Counted from the first letter of the stretch, positions 12,809 to 21,623 are shown. The stretch: 64,000 nt of DNA from Phocaeicola salanitronis DSM 18170 (GCF_000190575.1 NC_015164.1:186001-250000); one strand, 5' to 3'. Numbers and translations: made by a program. The notes: generated from the letters alone by a model not told the origin.

Positions 12809-12973
12809 GATGTATGTGCCGTTTATTTGTCGGCAAAGATAAAACTTCACGTGAAGAAAAGCAAAATAAGATAGGAAATCTCCTTTTTTTTCTATTAATT
12901 TGTACATTGAAGGGAATAAGGCGACAGGCAGACAGGTTGACAAAGCCTTGTATCTTCTTATAGAAAATGGAAT

Positions 12974-13115
12974 GGAACACAGAAACACGAAGACACAGAG
13001 TTTTATTTTTAATGAATATCCGCAATGATCCACTGTAGGGGTGGGGGTAGCCCGCCCGTATTGACCTTTGCCTTCTCTATATTTATTTCTCCGTGTCTCT
13101 GCGCCTCTGTGTTCA
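12974..13115. repeat. GAACACAGAG inverted-repeat element, copy 2
   Basis: The left arm 12974-13000 (GGAACACAGAAACACGAAG...) and the right arm 13089-13115 (...CTGCGCCTCTGTGTTCA) are reverse complements with a few mismatches. They match the arms of the elements at 4976-5080 and 20053-20309; the sequence between the arms differs. It occupies part of the gene-free stretch 12809-13360. Confidence 0.65.
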
Positions 13116-13160
13116 ATAAAAAAAGAATCACATTGATTTTTTGCAATCCATTTCTGATTA

Positions 13161-13334
13161 GAGCCTGTTTAAATTTTGCTCAGGTTAATTTTGCGAATTG
13201 TTTTCGAGGATGTTTTTCTGACTTTATGAGGAGGATAGCGGGCTATCTGACGAATAAAATCGGGAAAACAGACCGGAAACAAACGCAAAAGAACCTGATG
13301 GAATATTACTTTATTGGAAAATTTAAACAGGCTC
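13161..13334. mobile_element. MITE, 174-bp variant, flanked by TTA
   Basis: The terminal inverted repeats GAGCCTGTTTAAATTTT and AAAATTTAAACAGGCTC bound the element, with TTA directly outside both ends (13158-13160 and 13335-13337), as expected of a 3-base target duplication. The interior contains GATAGCGGGCTATCTGACGAA, which is shared with the 192-bp copies at 21781 and 27338. The terminal sequence and TNA-type target suggest mobilisation by an IS5-family transposase of the IS1031/IS427 kind; no such gene is in the window. Confidence 0.8.
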
Positions 13335-13360
13335 TTAACTATAACTAAAATCTTCAAAGC

Positions 13361-13837
13361 ATGAAAGAAATAAAACTGGAAATCAATATCTGTTCTTGCG
13401 CTTACGAAGAACTGGGTGAAGAAGAACGCAGGCTGGTCAGTGCAGCCAAAGAAGCGGCGGCGCGGAGTTATGCTCCTTACTCGCGTTTCCATGTGGGAGC
13501 AGCTGCCTTGCTTGCGGGCGGTATCATTGTAACAGGCTCCAATCAGGAGAATGCGGCATATCCTTCGGGCATCTGTGCCGAACGCACGACTGTGTTTTAT
13601 GCCAATTCGCAATATCCTGACCAACCGATAAAAGCTTTGGCAATAGCTGCCCGTGATGTGTCAGGTTTTACCAAAAATCCGATTCCGCCTTGTGGGGCAT
13701 GCCGCCAGGTTTTGTTGGAAGCCGAACAAAGATATGGCTGTCCCATGCGCATTCTTTTGTACGGCGCCCAAAAAATATATTGCCTGAACGGAGTAAAAGA
13801 CTTGCTTCCTCTTTCTTTCGGAAGCGAGTTTCTATGA
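13361..13837 (+). CDS. cdd: cytidine deaminase
   Basis: This enzyme deaminates cytidine and deoxycytidine to uridine forms for pyrimidine salvage. The 158-residue product carries the zinc site of the family: CAERTTVF, with the first Cys as ligand and the Glu as proton shuttle, and PCGACRQVLLE with the other two Cys ligands. The substrate loop is seen in SPYSRFHVGAA-like form (APYSRFHVGAA). It is somewhat longer than the 130-residue bacterial form because of an N-terminal extension (MKEIKLEINICSC). It stands alone between a MITE and a convergent GNAT gene, and ends 15 bases before it. Confidence 0.93.
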   Translation: MKEIKLEINICSCAYEELGEEERRLVSAAKEAAARSYAPYSRFHVGAAALLAGGIIVTGSNQENAAYPSGICAERTTVFYANSQYPDQPIKALAIAARDVSGFTKNPIPPCGACRQVLLEAEQRYGCPMRILLYGAQKIYCLNGVKDLLPLSFGSEFL

Positions 13838-13852
13838 AATTTCTGTGGCAGA

Positions 13853-14860
13853 TTACCGTCCACCTTTATGAAGCTTCAATTGCATGTGCAATATCGGGAA
13901 AGGGTTTCCTTGGCTGTCGGTTTCATTGCGGCGGAAGACTTCGAAACCGAGGTGGCGGTAAATGTCTGTGGCTTGTGCATTCTGCTCGTTTACGTCGATG
14001 TAGAAAGCTTTGTATCGATTGATAGCCAACCGGATGAGCCGTTTCCCGATTCCTTTTCCGATATGTCCGGGAGCAAGGAACAGGGCTTCTATTTTCTGGT
14101 CTTGGATGCACATAAAGCCAACAGGCTTGTTGGCGGCAAACGCTATAATCAAGGTATCGATGGTGCGCAATGCTTCTTCGGTCATGGGACGAAGGTTGCA
14201 GATGTCTTGTTCGCTCAGAAAGTGATGGGTGGCGCGGACGGATGATTCCCATACCTGCATCAGTTGGCTGATGAGTTCCGTTGGCCGGGCATCTTTGTTT
14301 ATTTCCCGAATCTGTTGAAGCGCCTTCCACTCTTCTGCCGTAATCCGCATGAAATGTTCCGTGCGTATGTCGCCCAAAGGAGATGTGTTGCCGCTCTCCG
14401 TGTGATGATAGGTAAGTCCGCATTTCTCCATTACGCGGCGCGATTGGGTATTCCCATCGTAATATCCACACCACACCGCCGACATGCCTAAGTCGGTAAA
14501 GCACCGCTGCAATAGGCATCTTACAGCTTCGGGTATCAATCCCTGCCCCCAGTAGGGCACACCTATCCAATAGCCGATTTCAGCTTCATCAGCCTGCATG
14601 GCAGCACTGTGCATGCCGTCGCCGAACATAATGCCGGCACTTCCTACTGGTTCATTTGTTTCTTTCAGTACCACGGCGTAGGTCTCGGGAGCAGTAAAGA
14701 CGGTGCGGATGATTTCCAGGCTGTGTGCTATGGAGGTATGGGGTGGCCATCCGGCTATAGGTCCGATAGCAGGGTCTTTCGCATACTTGTACAAGGCTTC
14801 CGCATCGGCTTCTTGCCAAGGGCGGAGAATAAGTCGGGAGGTTTCTAAAAATGTATTCAT
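13853..14860 (-). CDS. fusion of two GNAT acetyltransferase domains
   Basis: The 335-residue protein joins two acetyl-CoA-dependent N-acetyltransferase modules. Residues 1-165 form a RimJ/RimL-like domain (ETSRLILRPWQEADAEALYKY; acetyl-CoA loop region YWGQGLIPEAV). Residues about 195-335 form a second domain (acetyl-CoA loop APGHIGKGIGKRLI, then FYIDVNEQNAQATDIYRHLGF). Substrates cannot be predicted; small amines or protein N-termini are typical for these families. The fusion is seen in other Bacteroidetes annotated simply as GNAT proteins. It converges on cdd without a clear shared terminator. Confidence 0.85.
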   Translation of the reverse strand: MNTFLETSRLILRPWQEADAEALYKYAKDPAIGPIAGWPPHTSIAHSLEIIRTVFTAPETYAVVLKETNEPVGSAGIMFGDGMHSAAMQADEAEIGYWIGVPYWGQGLIPEAVRCLLQRCFTDLGMSAVWCGYYDGNTQSRRVMEKCGLTYHHTESGNTSPLGDIRTEHFMRITAEEWKALQQIREINKDARPTELISQLMQVWESSVRATHHFLSEQDICNLRPMTEEALRTIDTLIIAFAANKPVGFMCIQDQKIEALFLAPGHIGKGIGKRLIRLAINRYKAFYIDVNEQNAQATDIYRHLGFEVFRRNETDSQGNPFPILHMQLKLHKGGR

Positions 14861-14922
14861 AGGTTGAGGGAAAATATATTATGCATAAATAAAAATTTGA
14901 ATCTCCGCATTTCACCCAATTG

Positions 14923-15009
14923 CCATGTAGGGGCGTATCGCATACGCCCGAATACGTCAACTAATCCACGTGGATGTCTTCAAGGCGTATGCGATACGCC
15001 CCTACATGG
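14923..15009. repeat. nested palindromic repeat GTAGGGGCGTATCGCATACGCC, copy 1
   Basis: The 26-base arms 14923-14948 and 14984-15009 are perfect reverse complements. Each arm itself contains the palindrome GGCGTAT-CGC-ATACGCC, so the element can fold as one long hairpin or two small ones. The spacer contains CCACGTGGA. A second copy lies at 22003-22082 with its spacer in the opposite orientation. It is most of what is in the gene-free gap 14861-15109. Confidence 0.8.
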
Positions 15010-15109
15010 GATGTTTAGTAAATGTATTGGCTTCTAACTCCCTTTGACTTACTGAAATAACTCCTTATTGGTGAAATGCGGAATTCATATAAATAAATGT
15101 CGCGGGAAG

Positions 15110-15149
15110 TATAAAAAAACAGCCGGTCCGAATGTTCAGACCGGCTGTT
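15110..15149 (-). terminator. terminator of the pyruvate:ferredoxin oxidoreductase gene
   Basis: AACAGCCGGTC (15118-15128) pairs with GACCGGCTGTT (15139-15149). Read on the minus strand the 11-bp stem is followed by a run of seven T (15111-15117 as A on the plus strand). It starts 23 bases after the stop of the minus-strand gene. Confidence 0.92.
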
Positions 15150-15171
15150 CTTAATATTTGTCAGCGATTGA

Positions 15172-18100
15172 TTATTCAGCTTTTTCTTCGCTCCAGTCCA
15201 TTGCTGCCATACGTTTGTAAGAATCGTAACGTTTCTTCGCCATCTTTTCGCAAGCTGCGAACAAGTCGGCTGCTTCTGTCGGATATTGTTTCATTACAGA
15301 AGCGAAACGTACTTCACCTTTCAGGTAATCCTGGAAGTTAGCCCAGTTCGGTTCTTTCGAGTCGAGCGAGAACGGATTCTTGCCTTCGTCTTCCAAAGCC
15401 GGGTTGAAACGCCACAAGTGCCAGTAACCGCATTCTACGGCCTTAGCCTCTTCTGCCTGGCTCTTACCCATACCTGCTTTCAATCCGTGGTTGATACACG
15501 GAGCGTATGCGATAACCAATGACGGACCAGGATATGCTTCTGCTTCGCGGATGGCTTTCAATGTCTGAGCCTGGTCGGCACCCATCGCAATCTGAGCTAC
15601 ATATACATAACCGTAAGTAGTGGCAATCAGACCAAGGTCTTTCTTGCGTACACGCTTACCGGAAGCGGCAAACTTGGCGATAGCGCCCAGCGGAGTAGCC
15701 TTAGATGACTGGCCACCGGTATTCGAGTAAACTTCGGTATCCAATACGAGGATGTTTACGTCTTCGCCCGAAGCGATTACATGGTCGAGACCTCCGTAAC
15801 CGATATCGTAAGAAGCACCGTCACCGCCGATAATCCATTGAGAACGTTTGATGAGGTAATCTCTGAACTCGTAGATTGTAGCGCAGTTTGCACACTTGTC
15901 TTTAGCGGCTTCTACCATCGGGATAATCTTTTCGGCAGCAGCTTTGCTCTTGTCTGCATCGTTGCGTCCGTCAATCCATTCCTGGAATGCTTCCTTGTAT
16001 TCAGCCGGAGTTTCATCCGAAGCGATAGCTGCCTTCATGGCATCTTCGATACGGTTGCGCAGCTTCTTGTTGGCAAGTTCCATACCCAGACCGAATTCGC
16101 AGAAGTCTTCGAACAAAGAGTTTGCCCATGCCGGACCCTGGCCTTTTTCGTTCGTAGTGTACGGAGTAGAAGGAACAGAACCTGAGTAGATAGAAGAACA
16201 TCCGGTAGCGTTAGAAACCATTTCGCGGTCGCCGAACAACTGAGAAATCAGTTTCACATACGGAGTTTCACCACAGCCTGAGCAAGCGCCCGAGAACTCA
16301 AAGAGCGGAGTAGCGAACTGAGAGTTCTTCACGTTCGACTTGATGTCTACCAAGTGCTGTTTGCTTGATACGTGTTCCGTGCAGTAAGTCCAGTTGTCTG
16401 CTTCTGCCAATTGGCTTTCCAGGTGTTTCATGGTCAGCGCCTTGCCACCCTTCTTCGGATTGCCCGGACATACGTCAGCACAGTTGCCGCAACCCAAGCA
16501 GTCGAGTACGTCAACCTGCATACGGAAGGTCATGCCGTCGAATTGCTTGCCTACAGCCTTCAGGGTAGTGAAGTTTGCACCCTTCTGTTCTTCTGCATCG
16601 AGAACGAACGGACGGATAGCAGCGTGAGGACAAACGTATGCACACTTGTTACACTGGATACAGTTTTCAGGATTCCATTCCGGAACGAAAGCAGCCACAC
16701 CACGTTTTTCGTATTTGGCTGTTCCCTGATACCAGGTACCGTCTTCGATGCCCTTGAATGCAGATACCGGCAGCAAGTCGCCGTCTTGTGCGTTGATCGG
16801 ACGAACTACTTCGTTGATGAATGCCGGGTCGTCGTTTGCTGCGGCAGGTTCAACTTCCAGGTTAGCCCAAGCCGGGTCAACGGTCAGTTGCTTGTATTCG
16901 CCGCCGCGGTCAACGGCTGCATAGTTCTTGTTGACAACGTCTTCACCCTTCTTGCCGTAAGATTTCACGATGAACTTCTTCATCTGTTCTACCGCCAAGT
17001 CTACAGGGATAACGCCTGTGATGCGGAAGAATGCAGACTGCAGGATGGTGTTGGTACGGTTGCCCAAACCGATTTCCTGTGCAATCTGGGTAGCGTTGAT
17101 ATAGTAAACGGTGATGTTGTTTTCAGCAAAGTATTTCTTTACTTTGTTCGGCAGGTTCTTAGCCAGTTCATCGCCTTCCCAGATGGTGTTCAGCAGGAAC
17201 GTACCGTTCTTGCGCAGACCACGGGTCACATCGTACATGTGCAGGTAAGCCTGAACGTGGCAAGCCACGAAGTTCGGGGTAGTTACCAGATAGGTAGAGT
17301 GAATCGGGTGGTCGCCGAAACGCAGGTGAGAGCAGGTGAAACCTCCCGACTTCTTCGAGTCGTAAGAGAAGTAAGCCTGGCAATATTTGTCGGTATTGTC
17401 ACCGATGATTTTTACAGAGTTCTTGTTGGCACCTACCGTACCGTCAGCACCCAAACCGTAGAATTTAGCTTCGAATACGCCTTCTGCACCGAGAGCGATT
17501 TCTTCTTTCTGAGGCAGAGAAGTAAAGGTAACGTCATCCACAATACCGATAGTGAAGTGGTCTTTCGGCATCGGGAGTTCCAGGTTTTCGTATACCGACA
17601 GAATCTGAGCCGGAGTGGTATCTTTCGAACCCAAACCGTAGCGTCCGCCTACGATAAGCGGGGCATTTTCTTGTCCGTAGAATACGTCTTTTACATCCAG
17701 GTACAACGGTTCGCCGTTCGAGCCCGGTTCTTTGGTACGGTCGAGCACTGCGATGCGTTTCACTGTCTTGGGCACCTTAGCCAGGAAGTGTTTAGCCGAG
17801 AACGGACGGTACAAGTGAACAGCCACCAGACCTACTTTCTTGCCCTGAGCGGTCAGGTAGTCGATTGCCTCACGGGTAGCTTCTGTTACCGAACCCATGG
17901 CGATGATGATGTTTTCTGCATCTTCTGCGCCATAGTAGTCGAACAGTCCGTAGTTGCGTCCCGTAATCTTGTTGATTTCGTTGATGTATTCTTCAACGAT
18001 TTCCGGCACAGCTTCATAATACGGATTGCATGATTCTCTGTGTTGGAAGAAGTGGTCGGGGTTTTCAGCCATACCGCGTGCTACCGGTTTGTTTGGAGTC

Positions 18101-18729
18101 AGTGCACGTTCACGGAATTCAGCCAACGCTTTTTGGTCGATAAGCGGAGCAAGGTCTTCGTTGTCCAGCTTTTCAATCTTCTGGATTTCGTGAGAAGTAC
18201 GGAAACCGTCGAAGAAGTTAACGAACGGAACACGTGCTTTGATAGTAGCCAAGTGAGCTACACCAGCCAAGTCCATAACTTCCTGTACAGAGCCTTCGCA
18301 CAACATAGCGAATCCGGTCTGGCGGGTAGACATCACATCCTGATGGTCGCCGAAGATACACAATGCGTGAGAAGCCAGTGTACGTGCCGATACATGGAAT
18401 ACGCAAGGCAACAGTTCGCCTGCAATTTTGTACATGTTCGGAATCATCAGCAACAGACCCTGAGATGCAGTATAAGTAGTAGTCAATGCACCAGCCTGAA
18501 GCGAGCCGTGTACTGCACCGGCAGCACCGCCTTCAGATTGCATTTCCTGTACCAAAACAGTTTCGCCGAAGATGTTTTTACGACCTGCGGCAGCCCATTC
18601 GTCTACGTGCTCAGCCATGGTAGACGACGGAGTGATGGGGTAGATGGCAGCTACTTCCGTAAACATGTACGAAATGTGAGCAGCAGCTTCATTACCATCA
18701 CACGTGATAAATTTTTTTTGTTTAGTCAT
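15172..18729 (-). CDS. nifJ: pyruvate:ferredoxin (flavodoxin) oxidoreductase
   Basis: This single-chain enzyme converts pyruvate and CoA to acetyl-CoA and CO2 and reduces ferredoxin, the main pyruvate step in anaerobic Bacteroides. The product has about 1185 residues. Domains in order: pyrimidine-binding N-terminal domain (YPITPSSTMAEHVDEW), domain II, gamma domain, a two-cluster ferredoxin domain around residues 690-770 (CIQCNKCAYVCP and CLGCGNCADVCPG), and the C-terminal TPP domain (CSGCGETPYVKL, GDGASYDIGYGGLDH, NTGGQSSKATPLGA). The fourth-cluster cysteines are also present. The ATG at 18729 (MTKQKKFITC) matches homologues better than the one at 18741. The opposite strand is open over 553 codons, a side effect of its codon bias. 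Confidence 0.96.
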   Translation of the reverse strand: MTKQKKFITCDGNEAAAHISYMFTEVAAIYPITPSSTMAEHVDEWAAAGRKNIFGETVLVQEMQSEGGAAGAVHGSLQAGALTTTYTASQGLLLMIPNMYKIAGELLPCVFHVSARTLASHALCIFGDHQDVMSTRQTGFAMLCEGSVQEVMDLAGVAHLATIKARVPFVNFFDGFRTSHEIQKIEKLDNEDLAPLIDQKALAEFRERALTPNKPVARGMAENPDHFFQHRESCNPYYEAVPEIVEEYINEINKITGRNYGLFDYYGAEDAENIIIAMGSVTEATREAIDYLTAQGKKVGLVAVHLYRPFSAKHFLAKVPKTVKRIAVLDRTKEPGSNGEPLYLDVKDVFYGQENAPLIVGGRYGLGSKDTTPAQILSVYENLELPMPKDHFTIGIVDDVTFTSLPQKEEIALGAEGVFEAKFYGLGADGTVGANKNSVKIIGDNTDKYCQAYFSYDSKKSGGFTCSHLRFGDHPIHSTYLVTTPNFVACHVQAYLHMYDVTRGLRKNGTFLLNTIWEGDELAKNLPNKVKKYFAENNITVYYINATQIAQEIGLGNRTNTILQSAFFRITGVIPVDLAVEQMKKFIVKSYGKKGEDVVNKNYAAVDRGGEYKQLTVDPAWANLEVEPAAANDDPAFINEVVRPINAQDGDLLPVSAFKGIEDGTWYQGTAKYEKRGVAAFVPEWNPENCIQCNKCAYVCPHAAIRPFVLDAEEQKGANFTTLKAVGKQFDGMTFRMQVDVLDCLGCGNCADVCPGNPKKGGKALTMKHLESQLAEADNWTYCTEHVSSKQHLVDIKSNVKNSQFATPLFEFSGACSGCGETPYVKLISQLFGDREMVSNATGCSSIYSGSVPSTPYTTNEKGQGPAWANSLFEDFCEFGLGMELANKKLRNRIEDAMKAAIASDETPAEYKEAFQEWIDGRNDADKSKAAAEKIIPMVEAAKDKCANCATIYEFRDYLIKRSQWIIGGDGASYDIGYGGLDHVIASGEDVNILVLDTEVYSNTGGQSSKATPLGAIAKFAASGKRVRKKDLGLIATTYGYVYVAQIAMGADQAQTLKAIREAEAYPGPSLVIAYAPCINHGLKAGMGKSQAEEAKAVECGYWHLWRFNPALEDEGKNPFSLDSKEPNWANFQDYLKGEVRFASVMKQYPTEAADLFAACEKMAKKRYDSYKRMAAMDWSEEKAE

Positions 18730-18772
18730 ACAATTACTCAATTATATTAGGTAATAAAAATATCATTCTCCT

Positions 18773-19951
18773 TTAATATAAAAAGCCGAACAACCACAAC
18801 GGAATCTGGTTTCCATGCCCCAGTTCCGTGCGGTGCATGGCGTAATAGATGCCCGGATTGCTCTTTATCTTGTACCCTTCGTGGCAGATGCGGAAGTTCA
18901 GGTGCCCGTCTACAAGGAAAGAGGTGCCTTTTTCTCCTTTGTTCACCTTGTGGTCTTTCCACAACGAGTTGACAAAGAAGGTTTCCAGCACGTCCTGTTC
19001 TTCCACTTTTACCGGATAGATGCTGTACATCAGGTTGGTGTTGTGCATCATAATCTTAGCCGGTTTTTTCGGGAAGACTTCCCCCTTCGGATATACCATG
19101 TTTATCAGCCGTGCGTCGGCAAGGTATTTGATGTAATTCATCACCGTAGCGCGCGACGTCTGTATATCGGAAGCAAGCTGGCTGATGTTGGGCGCAACCG
19201 GTCCGTCTACCGCCAACAAATATAATAATTTTTTTATTCTCGAAAGATATTTCAGTTCAATTTGTTTGATAAGAAGAATATCCACTTCAATCATCATGTT
19301 CATGGTCTTCAGCAGATTCTCCGAAAAGTTCCGTTTCTCCAGGAAAAAAGGATAAAATCCGTGGTGGATGTAGTCTTGGAAATAATTGATCGGGTTGATG
19401 TGCGGGAGTATCGTTTTCGCGATGTGTTCATGATTGGTCAGGATTTCTTCGAGCGTATAGGGCGAGAAATGGTTTCCTGTCTGCAGGTTCAGAAATTCCC
19501 GGAAGGAAAATCCGCGGAGGTTGTAAGAGTGCACGATGCCGTTCAGTTCCGGATTCTCGTCTTTCAGCCGCATCACCGAAGAGCCGGTGAAGACGATTTT
19601 CAGGTTGGGGTAACGCTCGTAGCACGTGCGCAGGTCGTGGCTCCAGTGCGGGAGCTTGAATACTTGGTCGATGAGAAGCACCTTTCCTCCGCGCTTTACG
19701 AATTCGCCGGCAAAGTTCACCAGGCTGTATTGCGAGAAATAAAAGTTATTCATGTTTACGAACAGGCAGGAGCGGTCATAACCGAACTTTTCTTTGGCGT
19801 ATTGCAAAAGGAACGTAGTTTTCCCTACTCCTCGTGTGCCTTTGATGCCGATGAGGCGGTCGCTCCAGTCGATTTCGTCCATCAGGTCACGCCGCACGGG
19901 GGCATTGGTATGTTCGACCAAATAATTATGTGTTCTGTAGAATGCTTCCAT
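18773..19951 (-). CDS. ATP-binding protein, AAA_14/DUF4143 type
   Basis: The 392-residue protein has an N-terminal P-loop ATPase (Walker A GTRGVGKTTFLLQY at about 37-50; Walker B-like KVLLIDQVFKLP) and a C-terminal DUF4143 region with a winged-helix (ISQLASDIQTSRATVMNYI) and nuclease-like fold. Such proteins are very common in Bacteroidetes, often in many copies, and their cellular role is not established; links to mobile DNA or toxin/antitoxin-like behaviour have been suggested. The second acidic residue of Walker B is replaced (D-Q instead of D-E), which may lower ATP hydrolysis. It has its own consensus promoter and ends 44 bases before the oxidoreductase start. Confidence 0.85.
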   Translation of the reverse strand: MEAFYRTHNYLVEHTNAPVRRDLMDEIDWSDRLIGIKGTRGVGKTTFLLQYAKEKFGYDRSCLFVNMNNFYFSQYSLVNFAGEFVKRGGKVLLIDQVFKLPHWSHDLRTCYERYPNLKIVFTGSSVMRLKDENPELNGIVHSYNLRGFSFREFLNLQTGNHFSPYTLEEILTNHEHIAKTILPHINPINYFQDYIHHGFYPFFLEKRNFSENLLKTMNMMIEVDILLIKQIELKYLSRIKKLLYLLAVDGPVAPNISQLASDIQTSRATVMNYIKYLADARLINMVYPKGEVFPKKPAKIMMHNTNLMYSIYPVKVEEQDVLETFFVNSLWKDHKVNKGEKGTSFLVDGHLNFRICHEGYKIKSNPGIYYAMHRTELGHGNQIPLWLFGFLY

Positions 19952-19971
19952 GAATTTCGATTTCTTCGGTG

Positions 19972-20002
19972 CAAATATAGTAATAGTTCCTTAATTTGCA
20001 AA
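19972..20002 (-). promoter_or_regulatory. consensus Bacteroidetes promoter for the ATPase gene
   Basis: On the minus strand TTTG (20002-19999), a 19-base spacer and TATATTTG (19979-19972) match the primary sigma consensus exactly. The start codon follows 20 bases downstream. It may also feed the oxidoreductase gene by readthrough. Confidence 0.85.
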
Positions 20003-20052
20003 CTGGGGTTGTCAAAATATTCTTTTTTTCGTGTAACTTTGTGTGGATATAT

Positions 20053-20309
20053 CAACACAGAGACGCAGAGACGCAAAAGAATTGACAATGTGAATCAGGA
20101 GTTAAAGGTAGTTATGTTTCACAGGAGTTATCACTTCGTTCAGGAGTTAAAGGCCAATAGTCCTGCTTCTGAAAACCATGCAGAGGTATTGGCATCTAAC
20201 TCCCAGCCCGCCAAGCGGGCGATAACTACCTATAACTTCCTTTTAACTCCTGATTGGCATTGTCGATTAAAAAATGTATCTTTGTGTCTTTGTGCCTCTG
20301 TGTTCAATA
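20053..20309. repeat. GAACACAGAG inverted-repeat element, copy 3, with inner inverted repeat
   Basis: The outer arms (ACACAGAGACGCAGAGACGCAAA from about 20055, and TTTGTGTCTTTGTGCCTCTGTGT ending about 20306) belong to the same family as 4976-5080. Inside them lies a second inverted pair: ATTGACAATGTGAATCAGGAGTTAAAGG (from 20090) against CCTTTTAACTCCTGATTGGCATTGTCGATT (ending about 20270). The phrase CAGGAGTTA is repeated three times. Together they fill the 19952-20318 gap apart from the ATPase promoter. Confidence 0.65.
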
Positions 20310-20318
20310 AATAAAAAT

Positions 20319-21485
20319 ATGGAGAAAGCGATTTACTATTTCAATCCGGAGAACGATATGGCACTTGCCAATTTCACTCCTTATTACAAGGCACCGGCGG
20401 AGATTGTGCGCATGGCGGACGATCTGGCTGCATTGCCGGCCTGGTATGCGCCCGAAGGAAGCGTGGTGAAGGTGAGGCGCGAGGCGGACATCCCTTGCTG
20501 GGAGAAGCTGTGCGAGGGAGGGATGTCCTTTCCGCAGGTAGGCTGGACGGCGCATTGGCTTTCTTCCGCTTACGTCCCCTGGGGCTGGAGTCCGGCTTTG
20601 GTGCATACGTTGCTTCAGGCCGGAGTCGGTTCCGGCTTCCTTCCTTCTGCCGGAGCTTTGGAGGAGTGGAGGCGTCTCTCGGGCAGGGTGTGCGCTTCCG
20701 AAGTCTTGCGGAGCTTTGCGGGAATGAAAGGGATATGCGGCGAGTCGTGGGTTTGCCTTACGCTGGAAGAAGTCCGGAAGGCATGGGGCGGATGGGGGAG
20801 ATGTGTTCTGAAAGCGCCTTGGTCGGGAAGCGGAAGGGGATTGGTCTTCTTGCCTTGCGGTGCCTTGCCGGCTTCGGCGGAAGGCTGGGCGGCACGCATC
20901 CTCCGCACGCAAGGGGCGCTGATGGCGGAGCCTATATATAATAAGGTGTGCGATTTCGCCATGGAGTTCCGTGCCGATGGGGAGGGAAAGGTGTCGTTTG
21001 CCGGTTATTCGTTGTTCGAGACCGATGCGTTCGGCAATTACAAGGGAAACCTGCTGGCTTCCGATGCGGCAATCGGACAGAGGCTTTCGGCATACGTTCC
21101 GCCCGAAACCTTGCACGGCGTGCGCCGGCATTTGCTTCGGGTCTTGCCCGATTGGCTGGGCGGGCATTATGCAGGCTATTTGGGGGTGGATATGATGATA
21201 TGCCGGGAAGAAGCCTGTAGGGTGCATCCGTGTGTGGAAATCAACCTGCGGATGAACATGGGCGTGCTTGCCCGCCTGTTCTTCGACCGCTACGTGCATC
21301 CCGCCTCGCAGGGCCGTTTCTGCATCGCGCATTATGTCGAGGGCGGAGAAGCCTTGCGTTTCCACGAAAGCATGTCTGGGGCGCATCCGCTCCGGCTGGC
21401 AGAGGGGAGGCTGGCAGGCGGTTATCTTTCGCTCACTCCCGTGTGTGGCGACACGCGTTATCAGGCGTATGCAGTCATCAGATAG
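20319..21485 (+). CDS. conserved Bacteroidetes protein, ATP-grasp-like
   Basis: The 388-residue protein starts at MEKAIYYFNPENDMALANF; the frame extends 15 codons upstream into the repeat, which is unlikely to be translated. No exact family is recognised. The central and C-terminal parts suggest an ATP-grasp fold: a flexible-loop candidate LKAPWSGSGRGLVF (about 175-190), MAEPIYNKVCDFAMEF, and a metal-binding strand VEINLRMNMG near residue 320. If so, it would ligate a carboxylate to an amine or thiol using ATP. There is no signal peptide. The gene is visibly richer in G+C than its neighbours. It stands alone, bordered by repeats on both sides. Confidence 0.6.
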   Translation: MEKAIYYFNPENDMALANFTPYYKAPAEIVRMADDLAALPAWYAPEGSVVKVRREADIPCWEKLCEGGMSFPQVGWTAHWLSSAYVPWGWSPALVHTLLQAGVGSGFLPSAGALEEWRRLSGRVCASEVLRSFAGMKGICGESWVCLTLEEVRKAWGGWGRCVLKAPWSGSGRGLVFLPCGALPASAEGWAARILRTQGALMAEPIYNKVCDFAMEFRADGEGKVSFAGYSLFETDAFGNYKGNLLASDAAIGQRLSAYVPPETLHGVRRHLLRVLPDWLGGHYAGYLGVDMMICREEACRVHPCVEINLRMNMGVLARLFFDRYVHPASQGRFCIAHYVEGGEALRFHESMSGAHPLRLAEGRLAGGYLSLTPVCGDTRYQAYAVIR

Positions 21486-21550
21486 TAATGCGTTAACGGA
21501 TTCATTTATATGTGTTTACGGATAGGATTAAGTTTCACGTTGGTTCAGAT

Positions 21551-21623
21551 GTGCTGAAACTATAGTTTTGGCATGCTGAAACTTTAGTTTAGATGTACTG
21601 AAACTGTAGTTTCAGTACATCTA
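21551..21623. repeat. CTGAAACT/AGTTT repeat cluster with perfect palindrome
   Basis: Three related units follow each other: TGTGCTGAAACTATAGTTTT (21551-21570), CATGCTGAAACTTTAGTTTA (21573-21592) and the perfect palindrome AGATGTACTGAAACT-GT-AGTTTCAGTACATCT, arms 21592-21606 and 21609-21623. The RNA or DNA could form several alternative hairpins. It lies just after the ATP-grasp-like gene but lacks a U-tract. Confidence 0.65.

Noticed and set aside
16372..18033. 553-codon open frame opposite the pyruvate:ferredoxin oxidoreductase gene
   Set aside because: It is fully antisense to a gene with all family motifs; the opening follows from codon bias, and the translation has no domain or signal.
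19262..20314. Plus-strand frame of 350 codons over the ATPase gene
   Set aside because: Antisense to a gene with clear ATPase motifs and a consensus promoter; runs into a repeat.
20304..21386. 360-codon open frame opposite the ATP-grasp-like gene
   Set aside because: GC-rich codon use of the plus-strand gene leaves few stops on the other strand; the product is Arg/Pro/His-rich with no domain.
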